Assembly: GCF_000194625.1 (NCBI RefSeq)
Contig: NC_015320.1
Span: forward strand, 1,782,612-1,846,611
Length of the DNA stretch: 64,000 nt
Direction: 5' to 3'
DNA from: Archaeoglobus veneficus SNP6
GTDB taxonomy: Archaea > Halobacteriota > Archaeoglobi > Archaeoglobales > Archaeoglobaceae
The notes beneath the pieces were generated by a model. That model did not search any database and had not been told where the DNA came from. It worked only from the letters and a program-made list of their open reading frames with translations. Position numbers and translations under genes: made by a program. How positions within the stretch are numbered: the first letter of the stretch is position 1; the number at the start of each line of letters is the position of its first letter. Positions 1-8,339 of the stretch are shown piece after piece.

Positions 1-49
1 TCTCAGCGAAAAAAGGTGTTACGACGTTATCCGGATGTTGTGTACTCAT
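1..49 (-). CDS. ppcA: Phosphoenolpyruvate carboxylase, archaeal type (5' end only)
   Basis: Only the first 16 codons lie in the window. They read MSTQHPDNVVTPFFAE, which matches the characteristic N-terminus of archaeal-type PEP carboxylases. That enzyme carboxylates PEP to oxaloacetate in the cytosol. The gene runs off the left edge, so nothing can be said about the catalytic part. The stretch at 50-205 is the divergent promoter region shared with the RNA methyltransferase. Confidence 0.7.
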   Translation of the reverse strand, partial: MSTQHPDNVVTPFFAE

Positions 50-205
50 GGTGCGAGGGATTTTAATTTTGTTAACCATAATTTAATGCAGTTAACTGTT
101 GGTACTTAAAGCTTCTCCATCCGGTCAGAGTTCGCGGCGACAATCAGGAGCCTACGACAAAAAACCGACAAAAAAACAAAATAAAGGAACGCGCAACTCC
201 TGCCA
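50..205. promoter_or_regulatory. Divergent intergenic promoter region
   Basis: This AT-rich spacer separates the minus-strand PEP carboxylase start from the plus-strand RNA methyltransferase. It holds two GTTAAC sites about 20 bases apart (roughly 70-96) and A/T-rich runs that could be TATA elements. No RNA gene is visible. An operator role for the GTTAAC pair is only a guess. Confidence 0.35.
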
Positions 206-1132
206 ATGATAGATTTCGAGGAAATTAACCCTGAGTTTGCAAGGCGTTATAGGCTGATAGACGATTCATATGAGTTTAGCGAGTTCATGTCAAAACCTCT
301 CAGGCCGAGTATACGTGTCAACACCCTGAAGGGCAGCTTAGAGGATATAGTTAGCCTGCTTTCGGAGAAGTACAAAATAGAACCCGTCCCCTGGTGCAGA
401 GAAGGATTCTTCATCGATATCGACGAGGATTCGTCGATAGGAACGTCCATAGAGCACCAGCTCGGCCTGATATTTTCCCAGGAAGCTTCTTCCATGATCC
501 CTCCTGTCGTTCTCGATGTAAAGCCTGGAATGCTCGTTCTCGACATGGCTGCAGCGCCGGGAGCCAAAACCACGCAGATAGCCCAGTACATGCAAAACGA
601 GGGATGCATAATCGCAAACGACGTCAAAGTCGGCAGGCTCAACATTCTTATTTCAAACCTGCAGAGGTGCGGCGTCCTGATTGCGAGAGTAACAATGATG
701 GATGGCAGAAGCTTCAGAAAATACGAGAACACGTTTGATGCAGTTCTTCTCGATGCGCCGTGCAGCAACGCCGGAATGATAAGGAAGAACTATAAATACC
801 TGAAGATATGGAGACTAAAAGACGTTGAATCTCTATCGAGGCTCCAGAAACAGCTTATTATGGCTGCTTACGCCGCACTCAAGCCGGGAGGTGTGCTCGT
901 TTACTCCACATGCACACTCGATCCCGCAGAGAACGAGGATGTTGTGGATCACCTGCTCGCGAATACCGATGCAAGGCTGGAAGAAATAGATCTGCCTGTC
1001 AAGAGGCACAAACCATTCACGAGCTTCGACGGAAAAGAGTTCAGCAGTGAAGTGAAGAAATGTCTCCGCATTCACCCGCAGGACAACGACACCGAGGGGT
1101 TCTTCGTCGCAAAGATAGTGAAGGAGGCGTAG
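206..1132 (+). CDS. NOL1/NOP2/Sun-family RNA m5C methyltransferase
   Basis: This 308-residue protein is a SAM-dependent cytosine-5 RNA methyltransferase, probably acting on tRNA or rRNA. It shows the family motif PSIRVNTLK near residues 34-42, a SAM-binding motif VLDMAAAPGAKT at 111-122, the DAPCS motif at 183-187 and YSTCT at 233-237. The two cysteines (C186 and C236) are the release and catalytic residues known for the family. It lacks a PUA domain at its end, but the next gene, starting 2 bases after its stop, encodes such a domain separately. The two probably work as a pair. The exact target base cannot be told from sequence. Confidence 0.9.
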   Translation: MIDFEEINPEFARRYRLIDDSYEFSEFMSKPLRPSIRVNTLKGSLEDIVSLLSEKYKIEPVPWCREGFFIDIDEDSSIGTSIEHQLGLIFSQEASSMIPPVVLDVKPGMLVLDMAAAPGAKTTQIAQYMQNEGCIIANDVKVGRLNILISNLQRCGVLIARVTMMDGRSFRKYENTFDAVLLDAPCSNAGMIRKNYKYLKIWRLKDVESLSRLQKQLIMAAYAALKPGGVLVYSTCTLDPAENEDVVDHLLANTDARLEEIDLPVKRHKPFTSFDGKEFSSEVKKCLRIHPQDNDTEGFFVAKIVKEA

Positions 1133-1134
1133 AA

Positions 1135-1563
1135 ATGAACTCGCAGTCTGAGAAGATAGAAGAGATCGTTCTGAAGTATATTTCCGAGCAGTTCGGCGTT
1201 GACAGAATAGAATTTGAGCTGAAAGAGATGGGCAAGGGACGAGTTTACGCGCTAAAGCCTTGCAGCATAGAGGTTAAGGAGCATCACTCCGGCATATACA
1301 TCGGAAAGTTCGAAAAAGACGGCTTCAGGCTGTCAATAGAAGGTAGCGCCCTTATAGGCCCGCATGCAAGAAGAAACGTAATTGAAGTTGACGATGAAGT
1401 TGCAGCGCAATGGATGAGTGGAAAAGACATACCATCCGATGTAAGAGGCTACGTCATCCTTAAATGGAAAAATTTCTTTCTCGGCTGTGGAAGGGGGAAC
1501 GGGAAGTTTATACGGAATTTTGTGCCAAAAAACCGCAGAATTTCGAACACAGCAAAGTATTAA
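1135..1563 (+). CDS. PUA-like RNA-binding partner of NOL1/Sun methyltransferase
   Basis: This 142-residue protein resembles the PUA-like C-terminal domain of RsmF/NOL1-type methyltransferases. The key signs are EVDDEVAAQWMSGKDIP in the middle and GYVILKWKNFFLGCGRGNG followed by a basic LP/VPK tail near the end, which is the usual pattern of that domain. It starts at ATG 1135, two bases after the methyltransferase stop, with a GGAGG-like sequence just upstream. It is probably co-translated with the enzyme and supplies RNA binding in trans. In many organisms the two are one polypeptide, so here the domain is split off. Confidence 0.75.
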   Translation: MNSQSEKIEEIVLKYISEQFGVDRIEFELKEMGKGRVYALKPCSIEVKEHHSGIYIGKFEKDGFRLSIEGSALIGPHARRNVIEVDDEVAAQWMSGKDIPSDVRGYVILKWKNFFLGCGRGNGKFIRNFVPKNRRISNTAKY

Positions 1564-1590
1564 TAGTGCCTCGCCCAACTTCACATATAT

Positions 1591-2031
1591 ATGGAGCTGG
1601 TCGCGGAAGTGTTCGGTGTTTACGCAGCCCCAAGCGTTTTTGGACTATCGCCTGTAGTGGTACTCAGAGCAGAGGATGGGAGAATCCTTCCAATATATAT
1701 AGGCATCTCCGAAGCTATGGCAATTCATTCAGCTCTTAAAAATCAAACCCCTCCTCGACCCATGACCCATGATTTGCTGGTGGAAATAATAAACAGACTG
1801 AGCGCAAGGGTTGAGAGAGTGATTATAGACGACCTCATCGACAACACATTCTACGCGAGGCTCATACTCAGCCAGAACGATCACCAGATTGAAATAGATG
1901 CGCGGCCAAGCGACAGTATCGCAATAGCCGTGAGGCTTGCGGTGCCGATATACGTGGAGGAGAAGGTCCTTGATGAGGCGTGTCAGGAGGAGCTTCCCGA
2001 AGATTACGTTGAATTCGATCAGGTAATCTGA
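1591..2031 (+). CDS. Bifunctional nuclease family protein (DUF151)
   Basis: The 146-residue product matches the DUF151/bifunctional nuclease family over its whole length. Recognisable parts are the N-terminal strand pattern ending in VVVLRAEDGRILPIYIG, the middle segment with THDLLVEII, and the late motif DARPSDSIAIAVRLAVPIYV. Related plant and bacterial proteins were reported to have RNase/DNase activity, but the physiological role in archaea is unknown. It follows the RNA methyltransferase pair after a 27-base gap with an ATATAT stretch right before the ATG, so it may have its own promoter. Confidence 0.85.
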   Translation: MELVAEVFGVYAAPSVFGLSPVVVLRAEDGRILPIYIGISEAMAIHSALKNQTPPRPMTHDLLVEIINRLSARVERVIIDDLIDNTFYARLILSQNDHQIEIDARPSDSIAIAVRLAVPIYVEEKVLDEACQEELPEDYVEFDQVI

Positions 2032-2038
2032 CAATTAG

Positions 2039-2080
2039 GTTTTTAAAGCTCATGCATTTTTCGCAGGGAGGTGACTTAAA
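2039..2080 (+). promoter_or_regulatory. TATA box and Shine-Dalgarno for the CBS-domain gene
   Basis: A TTTTTAAAG TATA-like element lies near 2040 and a strong Shine-Dalgarno GGGAGGTGA lies about 10 bases before the ATG. The pair supports the start at 2080. Confidence 0.5.
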
Positions 2081-3246
2081 TGAGCGAAGTTGAGATGTTA
2101 AAGTCTCTGATACGGGAGGATTACGAGGTTGTGGATGCAAACGAGACAATATCAAAAATAGTCCCAATGATTGAAAAGCTCGAACCAGACAAGGCCAGCG
2201 CTATTCTCGTCCAGGAAAACGGGAACATTATCGGAGTTATTAGGGAGAGAGACCTTATGCGTGGCTGTCTTATGGTAAATCCCCACGAAACGAAGATAAA
2301 GAACTTCGCAATTCGAACTGGTGTTATCGACGCCAGCGAACTGAGCGTTGAAAAGGTTGCAAGGAGGTTTGTTGAGGACTCAACGCCCTTTGTTCTCGTT
2401 CGAAGTAGTGGAAAGCACGGAGTAATATACATTAACGACTTTCTCGAGCTCGTTAAACCAGAATTTGAAGGAGTAAAGGCCAGAGAGGTTATGAACCCGG
2501 AAGTTATAACGATTAACGAGTATGAAACTGCAGCCAAAGCACTTGCAACCATGAGAAACCACGGGATCGATCGCCTTGTAGTCGTTGACGACTCCCACAG
2601 AGCGGTCGGCATAATAACGGGTAAGGACATAATAGATAGGGTGATCTCACCCAAGAGGGAAGCGAGGCTTGGAGGCGGGAGCGGTGAAACCGACAGGTCT
2701 CTTTCGGTAATGGTCGGGAGCATCATGAGCTATCCAATCGTTACTGCAGACCGTAACGATAGCATTGCAAAAGTTATTGACCTGATGATAGAGAACAAGA
2801 TTTCGAGTATAGTTATAACGAAGGACAGCATTCCAGAAGGTATAGTGATAAAGAAGGACATCCTGGAGAGCCTCATAAGGAAGAAAGCTCCGGCAGAATA
2901 CGAAGTCCAGCTCATAACGAAAGATATCGTCCTCGACGATTTCGACAGGAAAGCGATTGTAGAGGACCTCGAGAAGTTCATGAGGAAGTTTAAGGACTTC
3001 CTTGGCGAGTCGGTGCTCTTCGTTTACATAAAGAGGCACAAGGAGAACTTCAGAGGACTTCCGCTGATACACGTCAGAATAAAGCTTTCCAGCGAGAAGG
3101 GAACATTCTTCGTTACTGGTGAAAGCTGGGGCATAGAATACGCACTTCATGCGACGCTCAAGAAGCTTGAGAGGAGTGTCCTGCAGCAAAAAGAGCTGCT
3201 GCTCGACCAGAGGATGGTAAAGAAGTTCTACGAGGAGATACTGTAA
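2080..3246 (+). CDS. Four-CBS-domain protein with C-terminal ribosome-hibernation-like domain
   Basis: The 388-residue protein has four CBS repeats, which usually bind adenine nucleotides. Visible anchors are GVIREREL-type sequence GVIRERDL near residue 50, GVIYINDFLEL near 115, GIITGKDIIDRV near 178 and GIVIKKDIL near 255. The last 110 residues differ: they include FMRKFKDFLGE, VYIKRHKENF, a strand LIHVRIKLSSEKGTFFVTG and WGIEYALHATLKKLERSV. That pattern resembles the HPF/RaiA ribosome-hibernation fold. A nucleotide-sensing ribosome-associated factor is therefore plausible. The fusion is an inference from motif pattern. The gene stands alone with its own promoter and a T-rich tail. Confidence 0.7.
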   Translation: MSEVEMLKSLIREDYEVVDANETISKIVPMIEKLEPDKASAILVQENGNIIGVIRERDLMRGCLMVNPHETKIKNFAIRTGVIDASELSVEKVARRFVEDSTPFVLVRSSGKHGVIYINDFLELVKPEFEGVKAREVMNPEVITINEYETAAKALATMRNHGIDRLVVVDDSHRAVGIITGKDIIDRVISPKREARLGGGSGETDRSLSVMVGSIMSYPIVTADRNDSIAKVIDLMIENKISSIVITKDSIPEGIVIKKDILESLIRKKAPAEYEVQLITKDIVLDDFDRKAIVEDLEKFMRKFKDFLGESVLFVYIKRHKENFRGLPLIHVRIKLSSEKGTFFVTGESWGIEYALHATLKKLERSVLQQKELLLDQRMVKKFYEEIL

Positions 3247-3270
3247 TTTTTAGTCTTTTTTACTTTTCAC
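3247..3270 (+). terminator. T-rich terminator after the CBS-domain gene
   Basis: Runs of T (AATTTTTAG then CTTTTTTAC) directly follow the stop codon at 3246. Archaeal termination commonly uses such T-runs without a hairpin. Confidence 0.45.
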
Positions 3271-3396
3271 AATTTTGCAGAGTTTCGAATTGCTGCACCA
3301 GCTTGGCAGTACATACCCCAATACCTCCCTAAAATACCATGCCCTCAAAAACACAACATTGAAGTACCTCCCATCATCCCATCAGGTGGTGGTGGA

Positions 3397-4350
3397 ATGG
3401 TAAGTGTAAACGAGCTTGCCTTCAGCCTTATAGAAGAAATTCTAGACTACGAGGAGGATTACGAGGAAGAGTACAGGATAAACGTCGAAACTCTCGATAA
3501 CGGAGCCACGATTATCGACTGCGGTGTTAATGTCCCCGGTGGATACACAGCTGGCATTCTCTACACCCAAGTATGCATGGGTGGACTTGCTGATGTTGAC
3601 GTGTATCTCGACACGGTCAAAAACATTCCCCTTACATTCATAAAGGAGTACACAGACCATCCCGCACTCGCCTGCCTCGGCTGTCAGAAGGCAGGATGGC
3701 AGATAAAAGTCGGTGACTACTTCGCCATGGGCAGCGGGCCTGCAAGAGCCCTTGCCCTAAAGCCAAAGAAAACTTACGAACTTCTTGACTATGAAGATGA
3801 TGCAGAGTACGCAATTATAGCTCTCGAATCCGACAGACTGCCCGATGAAAAAGTCGTGGAGTACATTGCAAAGGAGTGCGATGTCGAACCGGAAGATGTC
3901 TACGTTCTCGTCGCCCCAACAGCCTCGATAGTCGGCAGCGTTCAGATTTCCGGCAGAATAATCGAAATGGCCCTCTACAGAATGGCAGAACTGGGATATG
4001 ACGTTAACAGAACCCTCAGCGCTACCGGCAGATGCCCCATTGCTCCCGTACTCGGAGATAACCTGAAGGCAATGGGGGCAACGAATGACAGCCTGCTCTA
4101 CTACGGAAGTGTTTACCTAACAGTTGATGGCTACAGCGAGGAACTCGATGCTATAGCGTCATGCGAATCATCGGACTATGGAAGGCCGTTCTACGAGATA
4201 TTCAAAGATGCAGATTACGACTTCTACAAAATTGATCCGAAACTCTTTGCTCCTGCCCACGTTGCAATAACTGATATGAGAACCGGCAAAACGAGAGTGC
4301 ACGGCAAACTCAATGCAGATGTCTTGCTGCAGTCCTACGACCTCTCCTGA
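3397..4350 (+). CDS. mch: Methenyl-tetrahydromethanopterin cyclohydrolase
   Basis: The 317-residue product is Mch, which interconverts N5,N10-methenyl-H4MPT and N5-formyl-H4MPT in the C1 branch used by methanogens and Archaeoglobus. Full-length similarity is clear: the N-terminal [16 protein letters not shown], the glycine-rich [13 protein letters not shown] near residue 112-124, and the conserved ending with [13 protein letters not shown]. Its length is normal for the family (about 315-325). It is monocistronic, preceded by GGTGGTGG at the ribosome-binding position, and acts in the cytosol. Confidence 0.95.
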   Translation: MVSVNELAFSLIEEILDYEEDYEEEYRINVETLDNGATIIDCGVNVPGGYTAGILYTQVCMGGLADVDVYLDTVKNIPLTFIKEYTDHPALACLGCQKAGWQIKVGDYFAMGSGPARALALKPKKTYELLDYEDDAEYAIIALESDRLPDEKVVEYIAKECDVEPEDVYVLVAPTASIVGSVQISGRIIEMALYRMAELGYDVNRTLSATGRCPIAPVLGDNLKAMGATNDSLLYYGSVYLTVDGYSEELDAIASCESSDYGRPFYEIFKDADYDFYKIDPKLFAPAHVAITDMRTGKTRVHGKLNADVLLQSYDLS

Positions 4351-4387
4351 TTTCCTATTTTACACGCAATACTCGAATATTATTCAA

Positions 4388-4432
4388 AAAACATATATAG
4401 TATTAGAGCGACTAATTCACAGGTGGTACGAA
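4388..4432 (+). promoter_or_regulatory. TATA box and ribosome-binding site for the small membrane protein
   Basis: CATATATAG at about 4390-4398 is a good TATA element, and GGTGG at 4422-4426 lies six bases before ATG 4432. This favours the ATG at 4432 over the upstream GTG at 4423. Confidence 0.45.
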
Positions 4433-4749
4433 TGCTGAAAGAAGATATAGCCCTTACAGCAATAATGGTCTTTTCTGCTGTTATGCTGACATACAAGTGG
4501 CTTTCTCTTTACGACAGGGTTGACATGGCCGTTATTTTCTTCGCATTTCTACTGACCCTCTCCCTTGGAGCCCTGATAATAAGCATAGAACTGAGAATGC
4601 AGAAAGTGATGGAGGAATTCGAGAGTACGAAGCGAACGATAGCACTCAATGCCGACGACCTCGAGGACAGAATTGAGGCAAAGCTGAACGCGTACCTCGG
4701 TTATCTCGAAGAGAAAATTGAGAGGATTGAGAAGAGGATTTACCGATAG
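4432..4749 (+). CDS. Small membrane protein with C-terminal coiled coil
   Basis: The 105-residue protein has two predicted membrane helices in its first half (about residues 7-24 and 31-52) and a charged helical tail rich in E, K and R with heptad spacing (about 55-103). It is not a family I recognise. The layout suggests an inner-membrane anchor with a cytoplasmic oligomerising coil. It sits alone between mch and the convergent DIP synthesis gene. Confidence 0.6.
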   Translation: MLKEDIALTAIMVFSAVMLTYKWLSLYDRVDMAVIFFAFLLTLSLGALIISIELRMQKVMEEFESTKRTIALNADDLEDRIEAKLNAYLGYLEEKIERIEKRIYR

Positions 4750-4761
4750 TTTCCTTATTAA

Positions 4762-6033
4762 CTATCTTTTTCCATACCTCCACACTGCCAGCATGGTTAC
4801 CAAAACTCTCAGATTTGTAAGCACTGCAAGCAGCCAGAGCAGCTCTACTATATAGCCAAGCAGGCAGAAGACCATAATCACAAATATTCTTTCGTCCCTC
4901 TTCCCCGGCAGATACCTCATTACCGGGATTTTCCTGTATATATCTTCAAAATACGCTGCCTTGTATCTTTCCGTCGAGTAACTAACCATAACAGAGCCGA
5001 TGAGGGCAAAAAGCGATATGAGCCATGCTTTGCTCGCAATGGCAAGAGCGACGAGAAAAGCAAAATCAACGTAGCGATCAAGGATTGAATCGAGCCATCC
5101 GCCAAACTTGCTCGTTCTGAGCGATGCCCTTGCTACCTCTCCGTCCATCCCGTCAAGGATAGAGTTTATCTGATAAAGGATTCCACCGAGAGGGATGTTT
5201 ACGAGGGCTACGAGGGCGGAGAAAATCCCAAACAGGAACGTGAGGATTGTTAACTGGTTTGGTGTAGCAAAGTCAACTATTCTTTCTGAAATTAGCAAAG
5301 ATAATCGTCTGTTGAGATTCCTTGAAATAAAGCCGTCGCCGTAGCTCTTAACACCCGCCAGCCTTACGAGGCACTTTCTCGCTTTCTTAAGCTCGTCTTT
5401 CGTATCAACGTCCATCCAGAAGAGGCCAGAAATATGCGTTACCTTCAGCTTAGCCCTTCCTACTATCTCAGAAAGGCCAATCACCTCTTTCTCTCTAACC
5501 GCTTCCTCTGCAACGCTGAAGATTTCGGGTGTTAATATGAAGAAGCCCGTATCGACGCAGTCGTAGCTTTTGAGGTTCTTTCCTATGTCCTCAATGCGAC
5601 CTCCAGAACACTTTACCTTCGTTGCCTCATCAACGTCTATGTATTTAGGATTGCAGTCACATATGAGACCTTCTCCTTCGATGGCCCTCTCGACGAACTC
5701 CTTCGAGTAGACGTGGTCGCCCATCACGAGAACGAATTTCTCGTCCGGGTTCAGAATTTGCTTCAGGCACTCACCGGCAAGATAGAATGAATAGCCGTTG
5801 CCTTTCTCTGGCTCAGGATTCCAGACAATTCTGTACCTTATTTTCCCCTTCCAGTTCTTTTCCAGGTACTCCTCTATTTTCCTGCTGTGGGCAACGATTA
5901 CAAACTCGTCAACATAGGGTGAAAGGAGAATAATTGTTCTGTCTATAATCCTCCTCCCGGCAACCTTGAGAAGGGGTTTGACAGTACCGCCTAACCTCGT
6001 CCCCCTTCCGGCAGCCAGGATTACGGCCTTCAT
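4762..6033 (-). CDS. Bifunctional inositol-1-phosphate cytidylyltransferase / DIP-phosphate synthase
   Basis: The 423-residue fusion makes di-myo-inositol-1,3'-phosphate-phosphate, precursor of the hyperthermophile osmolyte DIP. The first half (1-225) is a nucleotidyltransferase with LAAGRGTRLGGTVKPLLK at its start. The second half is a CDP-alcohol phosphatidyltransferase with DGMDGEVARA followed by GGWLDSILD, fitting the D-x2-DG-x2-AR-x8-G-x3-D-x3-D signature, and several membrane helices. CTP and inositol-1-phosphate give CDP-inositol, which the membrane domain couples to a second inositol-1-phosphate. The inositol-phosphate synthase that feeds it lies at 33280-34458. Transcription is toward the left, and the next gene upstream ends 3 bases before it. 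Confidence 0.88.
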   Translation of the reverse strand: MKAVILAAGRGTRLGGTVKPLLKVAGRRIIDRTIILLSPYVDEFVIVAHSRKIEEYLEKNWKGKIRYRIVWNPEPEKGNGYSFYLAGECLKQILNPDEKFVLVMGDHVYSKEFVERAIEGEGLICDCNPKYIDVDEATKVKCSGGRIEDIGKNLKSYDCVDTGFFILTPEIFSVAEEAVREKEVIGLSEIVGRAKLKVTHISGLFWMDVDTKDELKKARKCLVRLAGVKSYGDGFISRNLNRRLSLLISERIVDFATPNQLTILTFLFGIFSALVALVNIPLGGILYQINSILDGMDGEVARASLRTSKFGGWLDSILDRYVDFAFLVALAIASKAWLISLFALIGSVMVSYSTERYKAAYFEDIYRKIPVMRYLPGKRDERIFVIMVFCLLGYIVELLWLLAVLTNLRVLVTMLAVWRYGKR

Positions 6034-6036
6034 GGC

Positions 6037-6579
6037 CTACTTCTTCGCCCTTCTGTATTTAGTTACTTTTGCCTCCTGGGCAAAGAACTCGCCACTTATG
6101 TGGAGCAAAACTCTACTAACATCGATGACGCCATCCCAGCACTCGTCTTTGACCTCTGCACAGCTTACCTCTCCAACGACCCAGATGTGGTCGCCTATTT
6201 CGTAGCTTGAGTGGAGCTTGCACTCTATCCATGCGATTGCTTTGGCAACTCTCGGCGGCTTTACAGTCTTTGATTGTACTTCTTCCAGTCCCGCTTTTTC
6301 CAGCTCGTTTACGCCGCGTGGGAACTTCTGCTCGAGGATGTGCATCGCATCTCCAAGTTCTATTCCCGCAACGTTCACTACAAATTCCTTGGTCTCCTGT
6401 ATGTTCGCCCACGTGTCGTGCTTTGGATTACAGGAAAAGCCGTAGAGTGGAGGAGAGAAGCTGATTGGTGTGTTGAAGCTGAATGGGGCTGCATTTACCT
6501 TTCCTTCTGCTGAAACTGTAGTTATCACAACAACAGGTCTTGCGAGAAGGGCATAGTACTTCTTAGCTTCGAGTTCCAT
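6037..6579 (-). CDS. Flavin reductase-like FMN-binding protein
   Basis: This 180-residue protein belongs to the flavin reductase-like family of split-barrel FMN proteins. Typical pieces are PVVVITTVSAEGKVNAAPFSFNTP near the start (shortened here as a motif region), PPLYGFSCNPKHDTWANI, and EFVVNVAG. It probably reduces flavin with NAD(P)H or is a small FMN enzyme. I place the start at the internal ATG at 6579; an upstream in-frame ATG at 6642 would add 21 residues that do not fit the family. It lies just upstream of, and in the same direction as, the DIP synthesis fusion, but a functional link is not evident. Confidence 0.75.
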   Translation of the reverse strand: MELEAKKYYALLARPVVVITTVSAEGKVNAAPFSFNTPISFSPPLYGFSCNPKHDTWANIQETKEFVVNVAGIELGDAMHILEQKFPRGVNELEKAGLEEVQSKTVKPPRVAKAIAWIECKLHSSYEIGDHIWVVGEVSCAEVKDECWDGVIDVSRVLLHISGEFFAQEAKVTKYRRAKK

Positions 6580-6696
6580 GGGTGGCACTGTGACGGGCGT
6601 TTCAAGTAATTTTCGATGTCTGATTGCTGGTCGATTGATCAAAACGCATCCATCTCACATCAGTAAACTTATGTTCACCAAAGTCAACTTCTAATT

Positions 6697-7713
6697 ATGG
6701 GTGCAGACATAGGCGAACTACTCGAGAGAGAAGAAGTTGAACTTGAGTACTTCTCCGGGAGAAAAATAGCTATTGATGCTTTTAACACTCTTTACCAGTT
6801 CATATCTATCATAAGGCAACCTGACGGCACTCCTTTGAAGGATTCTCAGGGTAGAATGACCTCACACCTCTCCGGCATCCTGTACCGCGTGTCAAACATG
6901 ATCGAGGTTGGAATGAGACCCATTTTCGTTTTCGATGGTGAGCCTCCTGTTTTCAAGCAGAAGGAGATAGAGGAACGAAAGGAAAGAAGAGCTGAAGCAG
7001 AGGAGAAGTGGATCGCTGCGATAGAGAGAGGAGAGAAGTACGCAAAGAAGTACGCTCAGGCAGCGGCGAGGGTTGATGAATACATCGTCGAGTCGTCAAA
7101 GAAGCTGCTTGAGTATATGGGAGTTCCATGGGTTCAGGCGCCGAGTGAGGGAGAGGCACAGGCTGCATACATGGCAGCGAAGGGCGATGTAGATTTTACT
7201 GGCTCGCAGGATTACGACTCGCTTCTCTTCGGCAGCCCAAAGCTTGCAAGAAATCTCGCGATTACTGGAAAGAGGAAGCTGCCCGGAAAGAATGTTTACG
7301 TTGAGGTCAAACCAGAGATAATAGACTTAAACGGCAACCTGAGAAGGCTTGGAATAACAAGGGAACAGCTCGTCGATATCGCGTTGCTCGTGGGAACGGA
7401 CTACAACGAAGGAGTGAAGGGCGTTGGGGTCAAGAAGGCCTACAAGTACATAAAAACCTACGGAGATGTTTTCAAAGCTCTCAAGGCCTTAAAGGTAGAG
7501 CAGGAGAACATAGAGGAGATAAGAAACTTCTTCCTGAACCCGCCTGTTACGAACAACTACAGCCTCCACTTCGGAAAGCCAGACGATGAGAAGATTATCG
7601 AGTTCCTGTGTGAAGAGCACGACTTTAGCAAGGATAGGGTAGAGAAGGCCGTTGAGAAGCTGAAAGCAGGAATGCAAGCCTCGCAATCAACGCTTGAGAG
7701 GTGGTTTTCCTGA
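6697..7713 (+). CDS. fen: Flap endonuclease 1
   Basis: The 338-residue enzyme removes 5' flaps during Okazaki fragment maturation and repair. The catalytic acidic residues are all visible in their usual contexts: [42 protein letters not shown] and LVGTDYNEG. The C-terminus ends in QSTLERWFS, a PCNA-interacting PIP box. A TATA-like ACTTATG lies about 30 bases upstream of ATG 6697, suggesting a leaderless message. The next gene overlaps its end by 13 bases. Confidence 0.97.
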   Translation: MGADIGELLEREEVELEYFSGRKIAIDAFNTLYQFISIIRQPDGTPLKDSQGRMTSHLSGILYRVSNMIEVGMRPIFVFDGEPPVFKQKEIEERKERRAEAEEKWIAAIERGEKYAKKYAQAAARVDEYIVESSKKLLEYMGVPWVQAPSEGEAQAAYMAAKGDVDFTGSQDYDSLLFGSPKLARNLAITGKRKLPGKNVYVEVKPEIIDLNGNLRRLGITREQLVDIALLVGTDYNEGVKGVGVKKAYKYIKTYGDVFKALKALKVEQENIEEIRNFFLNPPVTNNYSLHFGKPDDEKIIEFLCEEHDFSKDRVEKAVEKLKAGMQASQSTLERWFS

Positions 7714-8228
7714 ACCACGTTGCGGATATAGACATAGCAGTTTCAATAGTAACGATTTCCACATCTAAGTGGCAGAAATACGGTAATATAGGCATCGATG
7801 AGTTGAAAAAGACCGACGACGAGTCGGGGAAGATTCTTGTGGAAATGCTCGGTGAGAAATTTTTGATTTCAAAATACAGGCTTGTTCCCGATGACATGGA
7901 GGCGATCAGAAAAGCCGTCCTCGAATGTCTCGAAGTAAGTGATGCTGTCATCACTACAGGTGGAACGGGGATAACTCCGAAGGATGTGACAATCGAAGCT
8001 GTTGATCCCCTCATCAAGAAAAAACTCGATGGATTTGGCGAGATTTTCAGAATGCTCAGCTACCAACAGGTGAGAAGTGCTGCCATTCTTTCGAGGGCAA
8101 TGGCCGGCGTTAGAGATGGAAAGGCAATCTTCTGCCTCCCCGGCTCACCAAAGGCAGTTAAGCTTGGGGCAGAGCTCATACTGGACTCGTTGAAGCACGT
8201 AATCAGTCACGCGAGGGGGTTGAAGTAA
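7701..8228 (+). CDS. MoaB/MogA-family molybdenum cofactor protein
   Basis: The 175-residue protein belongs to the MoaB/Mog family that adenylylates molybdopterin. The signature [17 protein letters not shown] and the later LPGSPKAVK are intact. The start is taken as GTG 7701, overlapping the fen stop by 13 bases, which suggests translational coupling. It is expected to act in the cytosol before metal insertion into tungsten or molybdenum enzymes. Confidence 0.9.
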   Translation: MVFLNHVADIDIAVSIVTISTSKWQKYGNIGIDELKKTDDESGKILVEMLGEKFLISKYRLVPDDMEAIRKAVLECLEVSDAVITTGGTGITPKDVTIEAVDPLIKKKLDGFGEIFRMLSYQQVRSAAILSRAMAGVRDGKAIFCLPGSPKAVKLGAELILDSLKHVISHARGLK

Positions 8229-8339
8229 GGATGCACCCGTACGCGCCCAATAAACGCCAACCCACCACCACAACATCTATGCTAAATGACATCCAATAGA
8301 AAATAATAAATAGACTTATCCAGAGCAGTCCACAAATGT

